Shown here: piece by piece, positions 44,982 through 55,059 of the stretch
Position numbering within the stretch: the stretch's first letter is position 1
How the letters are laid out: the number at the start of each line of letters is the position of its first letter
Assembly: GCF_020379485.1 (NCBI RefSeq)
Contig: NC_063437.1
Coordinates: forward strand, 13,975,726-14,039,725
Reading direction: 5' to 3'
DNA from: Brassica napus
Taxonomy: Eukaryota; Streptophyta; Magnoliopsida; Brassicales; Brassicaceae
Length of the DNA: 64,000 nucleotides
The notes under the pieces: generated by a model
Database searches by the model: none
Told to the model about the DNA's origin: nothing
What the model saw: only the letters and a program-made list of their open reading frames with translations
Made by a program: the position numbers and the translations under genes

Positions 44982-47006
44982 ATGGCTGACGTGACTAGGG
45001 CTCCACGCACGAAGGACTTTGGATCTACATCCATCCAATGTCTGATGTTGTCATCGACAAACTACACAGTTTGGTCGATGAGGATGAAGGTTCTACTACG
45101 TGTTCATGAAGTGTGGGACACAATCGAACCCGGTTCAGATGATCAAAAGAAGAACGATGTTGCGATAGCTATTTTGTTTCAATCTGTTCCAGAGACTTTG
45201 ATTCTCCAGGTGGGAGAACAAACCGCATCAAAAGAGATCTGGAACGCCATCAAGTCGCGACACCTAGGAGCTGATCGTGTAAGGGAGGCGAGACTTCAGA
45301 CATTGATGACAGAGTTTGATAGGTTGAAGATGGATGATTCAGATACGGTCGATGACTTCGCGGGGAAGATATCGGGCCTATCATCCAAAGCAACCTCTTT
45401 GGGGGAAAACATAGAAGAATCCAAGATGGTCAAGAAGTTCTTGAAGGGTCTTCCAAGACACAAGTATATCCAGATCGTAGCATCACTTGAGCAAGTCCTA
45501 GATCTCAACTCGACGGGGTTTGAAGACATAGTTGGAAGGCTTAAGGCGTACGAGGAGCGTGTAGGAGAAGAAACTCAGAAAGAAGACCAAGGGAAGCTAA
45601 TGTTTTCGAACAATGAAGAGCATAGTCAGAGGGGCTATGAGAATTCTCGTGGTAGAGGAAGAGGAAGGAACGGTAGAGGCAGAGGTCGAGGTAGGTCACA
45701 CAACCAAAACCGTGCGTCACACACCGAAGATAACAACTCGGAAAAGAATCGCTCAAAGCTGATATGTTGGAGATGTGACAAGCCTGGTCACTACGCAACT
45801 GTCTGTCCCGAAAAGACAGAGAAGAATCAAGAAACTAACCTAAACAAGACAGAAGAGGCTGATGCACTCTATGTACATGAGGTGGTGTTTTTGAATGAAG
45901 ATAAGGTGATTCCGAAGAATCTTGATATCGACAAAGGCAATGCAAGTGTCTGGTATTTGGATAATGGAGCGAGCAATCACATGACAGGGAATAAGGAGTT
46001 CTTTTCGAGTTTGAATCTCAACACCAAAGGGAAGGTGAAGTTTGGTGATGGATCGTATGTTGACATTGTAGGAAAGGGTGTGGTTACTTTTGTGTGCAAG
46101 ACTGGAGAGAAAAAGGCACTCAAGGACATATACTACATACCCGATCTGAAGCACAATATATTGAGTCTTGGGCAAGCAACAGAGAACGGATGTGAGGTTA
46201 ACATGAAAGATGTCTACTTAACGCTCACAGATTCGCATGGAAGGTTGCTAGTTCGTGTGACAAGATCTCCAAACCGTCTCTACAAGACCCCTATGGAGAT
46301 AAGCTACTCGGAGAGTTTACATGTCAGGGACGTAGATGCTACATGGAGGTGGCATGCTCGACAAGGACATATATGCTATGGAGTGATGAACAACATGGTA
46401 AGAAAGGAGATGGTCGTAGGAATGCAGAGTGTAACACACGAAGAAGGCGTGTGTAACACATGTCTCGCAGAGAAGCAAAGGAGACACTCATTCCCGAGTG
46501 TCACACACGAAGAAGGCGTGTGTAACACATGTTTCGCAGGGAAGCAAATCAGAGATTCATTCCCGACTAAGGCCATGGTTTGTACATCAAAGCCATTAGG
46601 ATTATTGCTTGGAGATTTTTGTGGAATAAGTGCACCACCAACGCCAGCAGATAATTGTGAGGCATTCTATCGGTTCAAAAGATCTCACACCGATAGAGGA
46701 GGAGAGTTTGCCTCAGCTATGTTCAATCTAGGTTGCACTGATAGAGGAGGAGAGGTTGCCTCAGATGTGTTCAATCTAGGATGCACCGATAGAGGAGGAG
46801 AGATTGCCTCAGATGAGTTTAACCTATCTTGGGAAGAAGATTGGGTTGAAGCTATGGAAAATGAGTTGAAGTCTATCACAAGAAACAAGATATGGGAGCT
46901 TGTAGATAGACCGACTGGTTCTGAGAAAAAGGAGAAGAGGATCGAGTTTGTGTGTTATACAAGACGTTGCATGTGTTACGCCAGGCACCCAGAGCATGGA
47001 GTGTGA
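44982..47006 (+). pseudogene. Copia gag-protease-partial pol, internally deleted
   Basis: Open frame of 674 residues starting MADVTRAPRTKD. It has a gag UBN2-type region (YTVWSMRMKVLL, RRHLGADRVREA-like), an Arg/Gly-rich stretch, a CCHC knuckle (CWRCDKPGHYATVC), and a retropepsin site reading YLDNGASNHMTG where D-S-G is usual. A GAG-pre-integrase block is followed by a 69-bp in-frame duplication (SVTHEEGVCNTC... twice, about 46,428-46,565). The integrase core is missing apart from a triplicated 48-bp unit with TDRGGE (about 46,688-46,825). It then jumps to WVEAMENELKSITRNKIWEL of reverse transcriptase and leaves the pol frame near 46,970. Integrase and much of RT are gone, so it is nonautonomous. 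Confidence 0.88.
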
Positions 47007-48076
47007 AACTTGATCAGGTTCTCAAGGAGATGAGATTTGAGAAGTGCATAAAGGAACCATCAGTGTACTGCAAGACTCAAGGAGGAGACGTCTTGATCAT
47101 TGCCATCTACGTTGATGATCTATTTGTGACAGGGACTTCACTTAAGGTGATTAGGCAATTCAAGGAGGAAATGTCTAAAAAGTTCGAGATGTCAGATCTA
47201 GGTAAGCTAACGTACTACCTTGGCATAGAGGTGATTCAAGGAGCAGACGGAATCAGAATAAAACAAGAGAGGTATGCTCAAGGAATCCTGCGTGACACAA
47301 AGATGGAAGCGTGTAACGCAACTCAAATTCCAATGGAGGCGAATTTGAAGATCTCAAAAGCAGAAGATGAACAAAAGATAGATGCTACCGAGTTCAGAAG
47401 AATCATAGGATGTTTGAGGTATCTGCTTCACACAAGACCCGGCCTGTGTTACGCAGTAGGTGTTCTTAGCAGATACATGCACAATCCGAGAGACTCTCAC
47501 GGACAAGCCATCAAGCACATACTGCGGTATGTGAAAGGAACAACAAACTTCGGTCTGTTCTTCAAGAGAGATGGGTCAAGGAGTGTCGTTGGTTATAGTG
47601 ACAGCAGTCACAACATTGATCTCGATGACGGGAGGAGCACGTCAGGACATGCATTCTACTACGGTTCATCACTGATTACTTGGACGTCGCAGAAGCAGCA
47701 GACGGTTGCATTGTCATCATGCGAAGCAGAGTTTATGGCAGCAACAGAAGCAGCAAAGCAAGCTATATGGATCAAGGAGTTGTTGAGTGAGATACTAAGT
47801 AAAGAAGGCGAGAGAGTCAAGCTTAGGATCGACAACAAATCAGCCATTGCTCTAACCAAGAATCCAGTTTTCCATGGAAGGAGTAAGCATGTACTCAAGA
47901 AATATCACTTCATTCGTGAGTGTGTGGAGAACGGGCATATCGAAGTGGAGCATGTGCCGGGTGTTGAGCAGAAGGCCGACATCCTTACCAAGCCATTAGC
48001 AAGGATTATGTTCAAGCAAATGAGGAGCTTAATCGGAGTTCAAGAAATTGATCTCCCTAATTCAAGTTGGAATTAA
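46952..48076 (+). pseudogene. Copia reverse transcriptase C-part and RNase H
   Basis: Open in another frame that overlaps the gag-pol frame. It begins at LRQAPRAWSVKLDQVLKE, has the catalytic IAIYVDDLFVTG (YVDD), then RTHGTK-like connection sequence, and RNase H motifs (ALSSCEAEFMAATEAAKQAI, HFIRECVENGHIEVEHVPG). It ends with the usual KADILTKPL. The fingers part of RT is missing upstream, with the deletion and frame change near 46,950-46,970. Confidence 0.88.
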
Positions 48077-48085
48077 GGGGGTGAA

Positions 48086-48381
48086 TGTTGGATAATTCCA
48101 AGCTTGTGGAAACTTAACATATTATTAGATGTTTAATATGTTAAGATAAACACAATAAGGAAACCTAGAAATAGGAAAAGGAAGTTTCTATTTAGGTTAA
48201 GTTTGTGTTTTCCATATCCCACATGTTAAAGGGAATTGTCTTTCATATAAATATAGGTCTAATGGAGAGGTGTTCCATATGATCTAAGAGAAACATATTG
48301 AGAGCTTTAGTTTTGAGTAGTTTCTAAAGCTAATAAGAAAAGTTGTTCTTATAACTCTTTGTGTTTCTAAGAGATTTGAAT
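48086..48381 (+). repeat. Copia 3' LTR
   Basis: Near-identical to the 5' LTR. One visible difference is AAAAGGAAG against AAAAAAAAG near 48,180. It follows the polypurine tract AAGGGGGTGAA. Confidence 0.88.
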
Positions 48382-48385
48382 TAAT

Positions 48386-49059
48386 TGTTGGGATTGCGAA
48401 ATCCCGTATCCAACTCTATCTTATCTTATTAGTACGATATTGTCCACTTTGGACCTTAGAAATTGGCCCGCATGGATTTACTTTTGGTTTCCTTCCCAAA
48501 AGGCCTCATACTATTAGAGTTGGACATCTCTTTATATATTAGACACTCCTTGTCTAATTATCCAATGTGGGACTTTGATTGACATCTCTCATTCTCCCCC
48601 TCAAGCTAAGGACCACACACCTTGTGCCCTTTTTCCTCTAGCGAATCATCTCGGTGCCTTGTCGCATCTTCGACATTCGACACCCTTAGTCGCAAGGTTA
48701 CTTTGAGTTGCTTTGAGAATGTTCTTCCCACAATTCCAGGATCTTCTGACTAATCTCTGCCGAACCTCCCTTACCACCTTGAAGGGTCCCGTTCCTACTC
48801 GAAGGGTATTTTGGTCTTCTTGCAGATTTATTGTCAACCGCTCTGATACCAATTGTTGGGATTGTGAAATCCCGTGTCCAACTCTATCTTATCTTATTAG
48901 TACGATATTGTCCACTTTGGGCCTTAGAAACTGGTCCGCATGGATTTACTTTTGGTTTCCTTCCCAAAAGGCCTCATACTATTAGAGTTGGACATCTCTT
49001 TATATATTAGACACTCCTTGTCTAATTATCCAATGTGGGACTTTGATTGACATCTCTCA
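48386..49059 (-). mobile_element. TRIM element (terminal-repeat retrotransposon in miniature)
   Basis: Two 206-bp terminal direct repeats (48,386-48,591 and 48,854-49,059) bound an internal region of about 262 bp. On the minus strand each begins TGAGAGATGTC and ends CCCAACA. Next to the right-hand repeat is the complement of TTGGTATCAGAGC (the tRNA-iMet primer site). Next to the left-hand repeat is a polypurine tract reading CTTGAGGGGGAGA. The element therefore runs on the minus strand. There is no coding capacity. It abuts the Copia 3' LTR. Its right flank is GTTGT, identical to the five bases left of the Copia 5' LTR. Confidence 0.85.
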
Positions 49060-49567
49060 GTTGTATTGTAAGTAACTGAACACAAGCAACTTTAACAATT
49101 TCACGGCCTCTAACTAGTATGTCTCGTGGGAGACACTTACTCAAAAATTCCACTAGATCAATAAAATTTACAAGAACAAATAACTTATAGAACTACGATG
49201 GTTTAGAATATCAAGAGAATATATTAGTAAAAGACCTCTGAACTAGAACAAGAATATGCTCAAATATGTTCTTCATATATTAACGCGTCTTCTTTCTCCT
49301 ATACAACTTCAAAACCTGATCTCTGTTGTTGATCACAAACTGTGTTAGAGCACTTGACCTAGGGCATACCATATATACATCATCGAGTAATTAGAACTCG
49401 TCGTCTAGACCCATTATTATCTAGTGTATCATGGAGGCCCAACTGCTTTAACGAAAGGGCTGGAGCCAAATCCACACAACCCAAATCAGTTTTAAAATAA
49501 CAAAACCAACAACATCAACTAAACATCGATTTCGAACCAAAGGTAGATTTGTGCAATCAAAACTGAA
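49060..49567. other. Intergenic segment between TRIM and MULE
   Basis: No gene recognised. Sequence similar to CAATCAAAACTGAATAAA near 24,230 appears at 49,553-49,572. Confidence 0.4.
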
Positions 49568-49576
49568 TAAATAAAA

Positions 49577-49633
49577 GGGAAAACTGTTTTTTTAGAGCAA
49601 AAAAATAGTAACTATGTCCCTTTAGACTAATCT
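49577..49633 (+). repeat. MULE left terminal inverted repeat
   Basis: Pairs with 60,090-60,146 (about 54 of 57 positions by eye). The CTATGTCCCTTTAGACTAATCT block is shared exactly. Confidence 0.9.
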
Positions 49634-49819
49634 ATATTTTGTGTCATATTTTCCTATAATACCCTTTAATATTTATGAAAATAATTTTAATAAATAGTTT
49701 TACAAACAAAAAAAATTTGGAAAAATAGTAACATTTGTTAAAATACATATATGAACTTAATGGTATATTTTCCAGTTATAAAAAAGTTATAATTATAAAT
49801 TTCAGATTATGTTCTAAAA

Positions 49820-50140
49820 AAAGTAGAAATGACATTCTACGAAGTAGAAAACGAAATCTACTTTTTTCATTGAATCTACAATATTTAGAATACGTGATCT
49901 ACGTAAATAGGAGTATTCTACAAATATGTAGAATACACATTCCGCGCTTAACCTAGCATTCTACAATTCTTAGAAATCAAAATCTACACATTAATCTAAT
50001 TCTAAAACATGTAGAAACCGACTTCTACAGATTTACTATAAATCTAAAACATGTAGAAATCAAATTCTAAACATTACTATAATTCTAAAAAACTGTAGAA
50101 ATTGATTTCTACATATTAGTTGTATTCTACGGATAAGAAA
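49820..50140. repeat. GTAGA/TCTAC palindrome-rich subterminal region
   Basis: Many GTAGAAAT, ATTCTAC, AATCTAC and palindromic TCTACAAATATGTAGA words lie between the left terminal repeat and the transposase start. They recall the GTAGACTT/AAGTCTAC words filling the 6.6-11.6-kb MULE. They could be transposase or host-factor binding sites, or promoter elements for the transposase gene. Confidence 0.6.
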
Positions 50141-50347
50141 TCAGTTCCTAAAAATATGGAAACAAAATATTTGAGAATATTCACTTTTATTTTTTTAAAA
50201 AAAATCGATTTTTAAAAAAAAAAAAAAAAAAAACGAAAAAGAACAAAAAAAAAACGACAAAAAATACCTTGGCAACCTTCTTAGCCGTCTTCTATATTCC
50301 ATTGATTGTTCACAAAATTTTCACAAAATTTTCACATTATTTCTACC

Positions 50348-52714
50348 ATGATTCATGTCTATGCTTCATGTGGTGTTTGGGAATTGGTTGTATCTTCAGG
50401 TTGGAGTTTTAATGTTGATAAAAAGAAAGGGGGAAGGTTACTTGCTTTGGAATTGAAGTCTTCTCTGGAAGAGTTACAGAAAATTGTTATAGAGGATTTT
50501 GGTTTTGAAGAAACAGATGCTGATTTGGAGTTGAGTTACCTTCCTATTGGATTGATCAATTCATCAAATTGTCCACCAGTGATCATTGGAAACTCAAGGC
50601 AAGTTCAAAATTTTCTAGGGTTTTGTAAGAAGCATCAGTCAACTCAATTGTGTGTCAGCTATAAAGCAAAGCAAGGAAATCCAAATAAGATCGACATTGA
50701 TCTTAATAAGATGCCAACTGATGCAAGCACTAGTGAAGAGAACAAGCGAAATCCTTGTGACATTGGGACCGCTTCAAATACTGTTAAGGGGGCTAAGCAT
50801 AACGAGAAGAAGAAAGGGAAGATGAAGCAAAGTGAAGTTGATGGAGATGATTATGATGCTGACAAGCATAACGAGAAGAAGAAAGGAAAAATGAAGCAAG
50901 ACGAGGTTGAAAGAGATGATGATGATGCTGAGAAGATCAATGCTGAAAAAGAAAACAGAGAAAAATTGGCAAAGAGTCAGGTGGTCGAATTGGTTAAGAC
51001 GGGAGATCTTTTCCTCAACAAAACAGTTTTGAAAGCGAGGTTTGAGTTATGTGCAATGAAGCATAACTTTCACTACACAGTTACCAACTCCAATAAATCA
51101 GTTTGGTGTATTAGATGCGCTGATAAGGTGTGCTTTTGGGGTGCTCGAGCTGAGTGTTTGAAGGGCTCCACATATTTTATTATTAAGAAGTATGTCGGTG
51201 TACATTCCTGCGCACCTTCAAACAAAACCAGTGCCGGAAGGACAGCTTCAGCGAAAACGATAGGCAATCTGATAATGCATAAATATGAAGGTATCAAGGA
51301 AGGGCCTAAAGCGAAAGATATTGTTCAGATTATGCGCAATGATTATGGATGTGAGATCTCTGAATCTTTAGCATGGGATTCCCGTGAATATGCAGTCAAC
51401 GCTGTTAGAGGTATTCCAGAGGAAAGTTATGGGAAAATACCAAAATATTTGCACATGCTGCGAGAGGCCAATCCGGGTACACATTCCTCTTACAAGACTG
51501 ACGTCGATGGTAGATTTCGATATCTGTTTATAGCGTTTGGTCAATCGATCAGAGGCTTTAACACAGTCATGAGGCGTGTCATTGTTGTCGATGGAACATT
51601 CTTGAAGAGTAAATTCAAAGGGGTGCTACTGGTTGCAACTGCTATAGATGGAAATTCAAATTTATATCCTATTGCATTTGGGATAGTAGACTCTGAGAAT
51701 GAGCAGTCTTGGGAATGGTTTATGAGAGAATTAAAAGTTGTTGTTGCTGATGATAATGGTTTGGCTTTTATTTCGGATAGACAAGTGTCAATAGCGAAGG
51801 CAGTGGAGAAAGTGTATCCCCTAGCGAGACATGGTATCTGTATTCATCATTTGTTGAATAATGTGATATCATATTTCAAGGGGAAGGGATTAGCTGGGTT
51901 GATTTCTAAGGCTTCAAAGGCTTATAGAGTGGTTGATTTCAAGAAGACGTTTGCTCATGTTTGCAATATCAGTCCAGCAATTGGAACGTATCTTATGGAA
52001 GCAGATGTCAGAAAGTGGGCTAGATGTCAATTTCATGGATACAGGTATGACATTAGGACAAACAATCCTGCAGAGTCGATAAATTCTGCGTTGCGTTCGC
52101 CGAGAGAGTTTCCCGTAATTCCTTTGTTGGACAGTATTAGAGAAATGCTGACACGTTGGTTTTTTAAGCGTAAGAAGTTGATTTCAAAGCACACCCACCG
52201 TTTGACCATAGATGTGGAGGAAAAGATTGATAGGAGAATTGGAAAGGGGAAAACTTTCGCAGTTTACCCTGTAACCGATAGCCAGCTGCTTGTTAAAGGC
52301 GATACAATTGACTGCTTTGTTGATTTGGACAAACGGACTTGTTCTTGTGGGAAGTACGACCTCTCGAAAATCCCTTGTAGACACGCAATAAAAGCTGGTT
52401 TCTTTGTTGGTAGAGAACCATATACATTGACTGATTTTTTGTATACCACGGGAGCTTGGAGAGAAGCTTATCAAGAAAGCATAAATCCCATTTCAGTTCC
52501 TGAAGATGGTTGGTCTGTCCCACAAGTTGTGGAAAATTCTGAAGTGCTACCGCCTGAGACAAGAAGATCTCTTGGAAGAAATAGAAAACGCAGATATGAA
52601 ACTGTTGAAGACAAAATCCGATCATCACAAGGATCACAGGGGGGTCAGTCTCGTAAGTGCAGTAGATGTGGTCTTGGTGGTCATAATAGAGCAACTTGCA
52701 AGATGCCAATATAG
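50348..52714 (+). CDS. MURA-like Mutator transposase (intact)
   Basis: 788 residues in one exon. The start is MIHVYASCGVWEL at 50,348; an in-frame ATG 14 codons upstream is possible. A PB1-like N-terminal domain is followed by an acidic/basic linker with a duplicated 24-residue unit (KHNEKKKGKMKQ...). Next comes the MuDR-type zinc-binding domain (CIRCADKVCFWGARA, IIKKYVGVHSC). The catalytic DDE residues are visible: D415 in VVDGTFLK, D477 in ISDRQ and E576 in NNPAESIN, with normal MULE spacing of about 61 and 98. A SWIM finger (CSCGKYDLSKIPCRHA, about 665-680) and a C-terminal CCHC knuckle (CSRCGLGGHNRATC) follow. This enzyme cuts at the terminal repeats and makes 9-bp target duplications. 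All key residues are present, so it is a candidate active transposase. Confidence 0.95.
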   Translation: MIHVYASCGVWELVVSSGWSFNVDKKKGGRLLALELKSSLEELQKIVIEDFGFEETDADLELSYLPIGLINSSNCPPVIIGNSRQVQNFLGFCKKHQSTQLCVSYKAKQGNPNKIDIDLNKMPTDASTSEENKRNPCDIGTASNTVKGAKHNEKKKGKMKQSEVDGDDYDADKHNEKKKGKMKQDEVERDDDDAEKINAEKENREKLAKSQVVELVKTGDLFLNKTVLKARFELCAMKHNFHYTVTNSNKSVWCIRCADKVCFWGARAECLKGSTYFIIKKYVGVHSCAPSNKTSAGRTASAKTIGNLIMHKYEGIKEGPKAKDIVQIMRNDYGCEISESLAWDSREYAVNAVRGIPEESYGKIPKYLHMLREANPGTHSSYKTDVDGRFRYLFIAFGQSIRGFNTVMRRVIVVDGTFLKSKFKGVLLVATAIDGNSNLYPIAFGIVDSENEQSWEWFMRELKVVVADDNGLAFISDRQVSIAKAVEKVYPLARHGICIHHLLNNVISYFKGKGLAGLISKASKAYRVVDFKKTFAHVCNISPAIGTYLMEADVRKWARCQFHGYRYDIRTNNPAESINSALRSPREFPVIPLLDSIREMLTRWFFKRKKLISKHTHRLTIDVEEKIDRRIGKGKTFAVYPVTDSQLLVKGDTIDCFVDLDKRTCSCGKYDLSKIPCRHAIKAGFFVGREPYTLTDFLYTTGAWREAYQESINPISVPEDGWSVPQVVENSEVLPPETRRSLGRNRKRRYETVEDKIRSSQGSQGGQSRKCSRCGLGGHNRATCKMPI

Positions 52715-52929
52715 TGGATTTGTTGGCTGTGTTCTTCACAATTTAGTGAAATTTTAACAAACTTCTTTTGCTTGATTTCTAGTAACTTTGTTTCTGTTTG
52801 TGACAACTTTGTTTCAGTTTTTCAGATTATATTTGCTTGAATATTAGTAACTTTGTTTCAGTTTGGGAGGACTTTGTTTAATCTTCATGCCGTATTAACT
52901 TGGTTAGGAGATCTGATTCAATCAATCCC

Positions 52930-53175
52930 TTAAACAAACTGTGATGTCCACGAAGTGTGGATCGATCGATCTGTATATTGAACGGTCGATCCATTGGTCG
53001 ATCCTGATCAATATGCAAAACAAACAAAAACACGGACAATCTTTTGATCGACCTGGTATAGTTCTCTCGATCGGCAAAGCTCGATCTCGTCCCGACCGAT
53101 CGATCGAAATTCGGACCGATCGATCCGCAATATGGATCGATCGGTTGCCCTTTGGAACGATCGATCCCATACTCT
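52930..53175. repeat. GATCGATC-rich palindromic array (inverted copy)
   Basis: Between the 3' ends of the transposase and ORF1 genes. It contains many (G)ATCGATCGATC(C) palindromes. Read as the complement, it has the order GATCGATCG..., ATCGAGCTTTGCCGA, CCAGGTCGATCAAAAGAT, TTTGTTTGTTTTGCAT seen in the 55.6-kb array. It is thus a diverged inverted relative of that array and may serve as spacer or terminator. Confidence 0.7.
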
Positions 53176-53420
53176 GATACATCCTATTTGAACCGAATTT
53201 AACTCAGCAAAATAGAAAGAATATGATAAAAACCTCCATTTATCCTCTCCTACATGACTATAATTAATAGAATGATAACTTACCATAGGTTATATAATTA
53301 ATCAAAGTTATGATCCAAACTGGACTAATAAAACATGCAAACAATCGAGATCCGAATTCGAAATGCGCAGAAAACTTAAAAAACCGGTGGAATACAATGG
53401 AAAGATATAACTGATACTGA

Positions 53421-55031
53421 TCATTGGTGGTCGTCAGGACTGCAGCTCCTACTCTGTCCTGGTGCTCGTCTGCTCCTATGGAGGCGTGAACCTCGCTCTT
53501 CATCGGTTGCTTCATCAGATGGTTCATTTTCTGCGTCGTCTCTAGTCATATCAGCTGCCTCTGAAGTCTTTGGAGCGCGGCAGCAGGAAGGAGTAGGTGG
53601 ACATCTAATCTTTGCGAGTGCACCCCACACAGTCTGCATCATCGTCGAGAGCTTGATTAATGTATCGGCAGTCCATGCGAACTGCTGCTGCTGTGTACCA
53701 TCTAATGGTGGTGCTCCAGAATCAAACTGACCAGTATATGGTGGTAACAAATACTCCATAGAAGGGTTTGGAGTATGATCGACTGAGATATCCGGAATGG
53801 TGTCATCCTCACATTGTGTCTGTGCAGGACCAGAAGAAGAAGAACCACGACGACGTTTTGAAGCTGGTGGAGGAGGCGTGTAAAGAACTTCAGCAGGAGG
53901 CTTGAATTCCATGTTCTCCACAGACGTCAGAGATGTGATAGCGGGTTGTGGAAGCTTGCAGTGAAGGATTGTCCCATCAGGCATGGTAAAACGGTAAATT
54001 GTACCAGAATGAAGGATCTTGGTGTTTAGGAAGAACTGGGCATCAAATCTGTCAACCGTATCCACACAAGGAGTATCCGAAAGATCAATACCATGGTGCA
54101 TGAAGATCCGAGTAAGTAGACTGCCAATAGACTCATCCAAAGGCTTCCTGTCAAGAGGACGAAGACCCCTAAACTTCCTTTCAAACAACATCTGAGCAAA
54201 CAATGCTCCCATGTTTACCGAAAGCTCTGCTGGAGGTTCATCTGCAACACCATACGTCGGCCTGAGAGCTAATGGCAGCCCGTAGTGAATAAGCTGCGCT
54301 TCATCTTCAGTAACTGATCCTGCTTCTGATTTTCCTAGTAGAAGATGACCCAGATATTTTGCTACCACTCGCAAGACCGGGTTTCTGAGCATTGCAAGTT
54401 TAGCTTCCCGAGATACATAAGAACTGTCTGCAATCTGGCTCCACAACAAGTAAGCACAAGGGAACTTGGGTAAAGAGCATGCCTCATGTCGGGTCTCAAA
54501 TCCGAATAGTATACACAGCTCGTGTATAGACATCTCATAAAGCAGTCCTCTACATAGGAATGTAAGTTTACCTTCGCTAGCAACTTTGTTTACCTCGGAC
54601 TTGTAGTGCAACTCAACTGAAGAGAGAAACTGTATAACCAAGTCTGGATATAATGGTTGTGGATTGTAGCCAAGAGTCCCAAGTCCCATGTTTTTCCACA
54701 TCTTTTTGACATCCCGCACAATTCCCAACTCCTTTGTAGTGTAATCGCAGATGAACTTTGTTGGTTTAAATCTCATCCGCTGCAAACCATTGTATAGAAT
54801 GCAGTGGTAATCACTCCAACCAGCATAGTAATCGCGGTGTGCGTAGGATGCAAGTTCTCTTAACTCCTTCTTACTTGAGATTTGTCGGTTATGAATTGTA
54901 GGGAGTTTAGAGAATGGAGTCAATGGGTCACGAGGCCAAGGGGCTGCTTCCCGAGGCTCATCACTTTCGGGCTGCGCCGAGGTCGAAGCAGCTGTTTCCT
55001 TGGTCTTTTTCGGTAGTCCTTTTTTTACCAT
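53421..55031 (-). CDS. Athila ORF1-like protein carried by the MULE
   Basis: 536 residues from MVKKGLPKK at 55,031, uninterrupted. The start lies just after a 5'UTR intron (acceptor GTGCAG, donor at 55,368; 5' exon end 55,369). The order of blocks matches the Athila/'Arabidopsis retrotransposon ORF-1' family: PTKF...ELGI near 95-105, FLSSVELHY, GKLTFLCRGLLYEMSIHELC with LFGF, an LW..I block, RNPVLRVVAKYLGHLL, a GSV..DE segment, and MGALFAQML before YRF.MPDG. The C-terminus is Pro/Ser-rich and acidic with a KRRRGSSS cluster suggesting nuclear targeting. Athila ORF1 is the gag-region product of Athila LTR elements. Here no LTR, protease or polymerase is nearby, so it appears to be captured cargo. 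Function in the MULE is unknown. Assignment rests on motif order, not a search. Confidence 0.68.
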   Translation of the reverse strand: MVKKGLPKKTKETAASTSAQPESDEPREAAPWPRDPLTPFSKLPTIHNRQISSKKELRELASYAHRDYYAGWSDYHCILYNGLQRMRFKPTKFICDYTTKELGIVRDVKKMWKNMGLGTLGYNPQPLYPDLVIQFLSSVELHYKSEVNKVASEGKLTFLCRGLLYEMSIHELCILFGFETRHEACSLPKFPCAYLLWSQIADSSYVSREAKLAMLRNPVLRVVAKYLGHLLLGKSEAGSVTEDEAQLIHYGLPLALRPTYGVADEPPAELSVNMGALFAQMLFERKFRGLRPLDRKPLDESIGSLLTRIFMHHGIDLSDTPCVDTVDRFDAQFFLNTKILHSGTIYRFTMPDGTILHCKLPQPAITSLTSVENMEFKPPAEVLYTPPPPASKRRRGSSSSGPAQTQCEDDTIPDISVDHTPNPSMEYLLPPYTGQFDSGAPPLDGTQQQQFAWTADTLIKLSTMMQTVWGALAKIRCPPTPSCCRAPKTSEAADMTRDDAENEPSDEATDEERGSRLHRSRRAPGQSRSCSPDDHQ

Positions 55032-55059
55032 TTTCTGCACACAAACCTTTACAAATGAG

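Larger units (their letters stand above)
44595..48381 (+). mobile_element. Internally deleted Ty1/Copia retrotransposon
   Basis: About 3.8 kb with LTRs of about 296 bp (44,595-44,890 and 48,086-48,381) starting TGTTGGATAATTCC. The LTRs differ by about two substitutions by eye, implying a young insertion. A primer-binding site complementary to initiator tRNA-Met (TGGTATCAGAGC) follows the 5' LTR, and a polypurine tract (AAGGGGGTGAA) precedes the 3' LTR. The internal region lacks most of integrase and the first part of reverse transcriptase. The usual 5-bp target duplication is not seen directly at its two ends (left GTTGT). Confidence 0.9.

Noticed and set aside
52922..53286. Open frames with DRSIDRS-type repeats on both strands (also at 55.6-56.0 kb)
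   Set aside because: They are generated by GATCGATC palindromes, which read as SID/DRS in several frames.
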